Assembly (NCBI RefSeq): GCF_900005765.1
Contig: NC_041692.1
Span: forward strand, 1,674,001 to 1,738,000
DNA length: 64,000 nucleotides
Reading direction: 5' to 3'
From: Plasmodium relictum
Lineage: Eukaryota; Apicomplexa; Aconoidasida; Haemosporida; Plasmodiidae
Made by a program: the position numbers and the translations under genes. The notes beneath the pieces were generated by a model. It was not told the origin of the DNA and searched no databases. It saw nothing but the letters and a program-made list of their open reading frames with translations. This document shows positions 61,301 to 64,000 of this stretch, in pieces. Numbering within the stretch: position 1 is the first letter of the stretch; each line of letters starts with the position of its first letter.

Positions 61301-63094
61301 GACAGCAATAACATATGCTGAAGTCTTATATTTTCAACTAAATGTATAGATAATTTATAAATAATAGATAAATGGTTTTTCCTAAATGATTTTTCAATTA
61401 TGTAATTATAGGCATTGTTAATGAAAATTTCCTCTGTTATATTAATTTCAAAAAATTAGTAGCTTTTATAATATATTCTGAAATATAACTTTGTCACATG
61501 GTTTTCTAAATTATCACATCTTTTGATGTTTTTTTCATTAAAGAAATAGAAAGAATATTATCTTAAGAATTAATACAGCTTTCTTTTTGCAAATTAAGAC
61601 AAATTAAATATTCCAAGTATAGCAATGATCTATCTTAAAACTATTAAATTTGCATTGTTTTGAATAATTTTTTACGTTAATTATTTTATTATTTTCATTA
61701 AACATAATTCCATTTTGTATAATATTTCTGTATGTTCTATTTATTCATGAATAATTTATAAAAAAAATTTATATATTTTTCTTGGGTTAGTAGCATATGA
61801 ATTTAAAAAAATAATTCATTACACATAAACTACCATATCCTATAGAATATTTAATTTAATATTTCTTTAAATTTTACATTTTTTGTAACTATTTCTTGAA
61901 AAGTTAATATAAAATGAATTATATTTTTACATTCTATCTATTCATAAATAATAATTCATGTTATGTTTAAATTATAATGTATTTAAGTAACACTTTTTAA
62001 ATGACTTAAATATGCTAATATGGGAATAATCATAACAATTTCAGAGGAATTTAAGTATTAAAAGTTTTTTTTTTCATTTCTCTTCCATAAAGTTTTACAA
62101 TGATTTTATATAATATTATTAATTTTACAAATTTTTAATAAGCACATATTATTTACGACATTATAATAATTACATTACATATATCTTATGTCTATTTTAT
62201 GAGAAAAGTTTTTTAATAGAAAAATATTAAGACTAAGATTAATTTCTTTTAATTTACATTTGATTTTTTTTTCTTTTTTTTTTATCTTAATTTCTCTCAC
62301 TATACATTAGAATATTCAAATTTGCTGAATTATATTTCCTTCATTCGGTACTAGATTTAATGTACTTTATTCTTCATAGTCATCATCTTACGCATCTAAG
62401 ATATAATCAAAAATTTAAAAAAAATTATTTACATATAAAAAAATTTCATTAGAATAAAATTTCTTATAGTTGAAATAATTATAAAATTAAAGGTACTAAT
62501 CCAAAGAAATATGAATATTAACATTCAATATTCCAAAAAAAAAATTATCTAAATTATTGATTCCAATTTGTAAAAAAATAAGAAAATGAAAAAATTTTAA
62601 CTAATTCATTGTTATTTGTTAAAAACAGAATTTTATTTTTATCCTTTTAATAAGTCATCATTTAACTTAAATGAAATTTTTGTTTTTTTACATTTTGTAT
62701 GAATAATTAAAAACAAATATTAAATCTTTTTCATTTAATACTTTTCCTAGAGTATAATATATATGCAATTATATATACATTATTAATTATATGTGGAAAA
62801 ATATATGTAAAATATTAATAATTTAAAAAAGTCATAATATAAAAAAAATAATTTGCTCTATTTATTTTATGTTATAAACTCGTAATAAAATAAAATTACA
62901 AATTTATAATTTTATAAAAGATATTAAATTCTTTTTTTTTTTAATTTTATTTTACAACGTATTTGATATAATTATCCCATTTATGTGCTTACATAAATAA
63001 TTATAAATATTCATCAAAGTGAGAAATATAACACTATAATTGCAATTAATATGCATTTTATATAAAGATTATTTTAATTGTTATTAAAAATATA
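58365..63094. other. Gene-free A+T-rich region
   Basis: 4.7 kb without a supported gene. Open frames at about 59347, 60518 and 61104 are short Phe/Ile/Lys-rich stretches. An A-rich, G-containing stretch at about 60000-60500 could be decayed coding sequence, but I cannot show it. Confidence 0.5.
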
Positions 63095-63680
63095 ACTTAT
63101 TTATTGCCCCTTTGAATACTTTTATAGCATCTTAAACAGCTAAGTTAATAAAGATTATGTAGAGAAATATCTACTAATATTATTTATCATAAAACTATTT
63201 GCCATAAATAATTATATACTCTTTATATAATTATCTATATAACATAAAATAAAGCAAATTTATTTTATATCTCACTCTTTTTTTTAACCACATTTTTTTA
63301 TATTTTTTATTGAAAACTATTATCTCTCATTTCTAAATTTGAATCATTCACATATAAAAATCAAAAAAATATTCTTCATCCATTATTTTATATTTACATA
63401 TATAATAAATAATGACTTTGTTTTTAAAAATAAATATTAAAATATACAAACATTTTTATTATAAATATTTCATTATGTATGTCCTTTTGCTAGCATACCT
63501 TTGGATAAGCATCTTTATATACAAAATTTTGTTATACGCATTTTTATATTCAATATTTTTATATACGAATCTTTCGAATATCTAATTCACTGGCAACTTT
63601 TATACATAATTTTTTTCATCATATTAAAATTTCCAAAAAGTAAATAAAATTTTTTATTGATCAATGAATGAATTAATTTT
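63095..63680 (-). mobile_element. LTR (type E), minus orientation
   Basis: The eroded hairpin module at about 63095-63155 is followed by a body aligning along its length with 39513-39929 and 40574-40645. It ends at the dyad TGATCAATGAATGAATT near 63656-63675. Confidence 0.6.
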
Positions 63681-64000
63681 TATAATAATTTCTAGTTTTT
63701 GTATTATTACCATATCCATAATTTCATTTGATAGCTAACACTAATATAATGTTTTGGAAATTTTCTTTTACTCTCTTTATTTTATCATTTATAATATACA
63801 TGATTTTTATTGTTATATTTGTAACTGCTTTCTTTTAATAGTTATCATAAATAAATATATAATTATAACTTAAATTATCATTAATTTTATTTTTATTTTC
63901 AATTTTTTTATTTTATCCTTATTTATAAAGCAATAGTTACATGCACTTTAAGCTTTAATTTGTCACTTCAAAAACAAAATTGATAAAATTTGTTACAATA
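63656..64000 (+). mobile_element. Start of a degraded type-D LTR, cut by the window end
   Basis: It begins TTGATCAATGAATGAATT like type D and retains weak similarity to 40646-40790 (for example TTGATAGCTAACACTAAT). The 3' end lies outside the window. Confidence 0.4.

Overview
The window is about 80-85% A+T, with long homopolymer and (TA)n runs, small introns of about 110 nt, and asparagine/lysine-rich proteins. Its gene content (an STP1/SURFIN-type gene, a reticulocyte-binding protein, a Plasmodium MRP-type ABC transporter) together with a Ty3/Gypsy LTR element points to a subtelomeric or subtelomere-proximal region of an avian malaria parasite. Plasmodium gallinaceum or P. relictum is the best match: from memory these are the Plasmodium species reported to carry such LTR elements. 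The species call is inference.

Only three host protein genes look intact, all on the minus strand: a two-exon STP1-like gene (9597-11485), a single-exon MRP1-like ABC transporter (26534-31732) and a two-exon reticulocyte-binding protein (45864-53734). In addition there is a truncated 18S rRNA relic (about 20013-21297), a relic of a repeat-containing antigen-like gene (about 21740-22680), and several broken STP1/SURFIN-like fragments in the first 9.1 kb. An rRNA unit beside MRP1 is, from memory, also the arrangement in P. falciparum and P. vivax. That would make 20-32 kb the conserved chromosome edge, with the left 20 kb as accessory sequence.

Much of the rest is one kind of repeat: LTRs of a Ty3/Gypsy retrotransposon group in both orientations. 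One element with both LTRs and recognisable gag-pol remains lies at 12912-18614; it is old and heavily broken. About twenty-five solo or partial LTRs of at least five sequence types (called A-F here; the letters are mine) surround it. They share a dyad at the 5' end, a long imperfect hairpin of about 57 nt at the 3' end, and 5-bp target duplications where these can still be read. At 42.1-44.4 kb four LTRs are nested inside one another, and target duplications let the order of insertion be read.

LTRs and STP1 genes are physically entangled. The STP1-like gene ends exactly inside the last bases of an LTR, so the repeat supplies its stop codon, and the same happens to an STP1 relic at 3.8 kb. 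This suggests that LTR insertion has repeatedly trimmed the cytoplasmic tails of STP1-type proteins.

The stretches 31.7-38.4, 53.7-56.5 and 58.4-63.1 kb are A+T-rich and hold no gene, tRNA or array that I can support.
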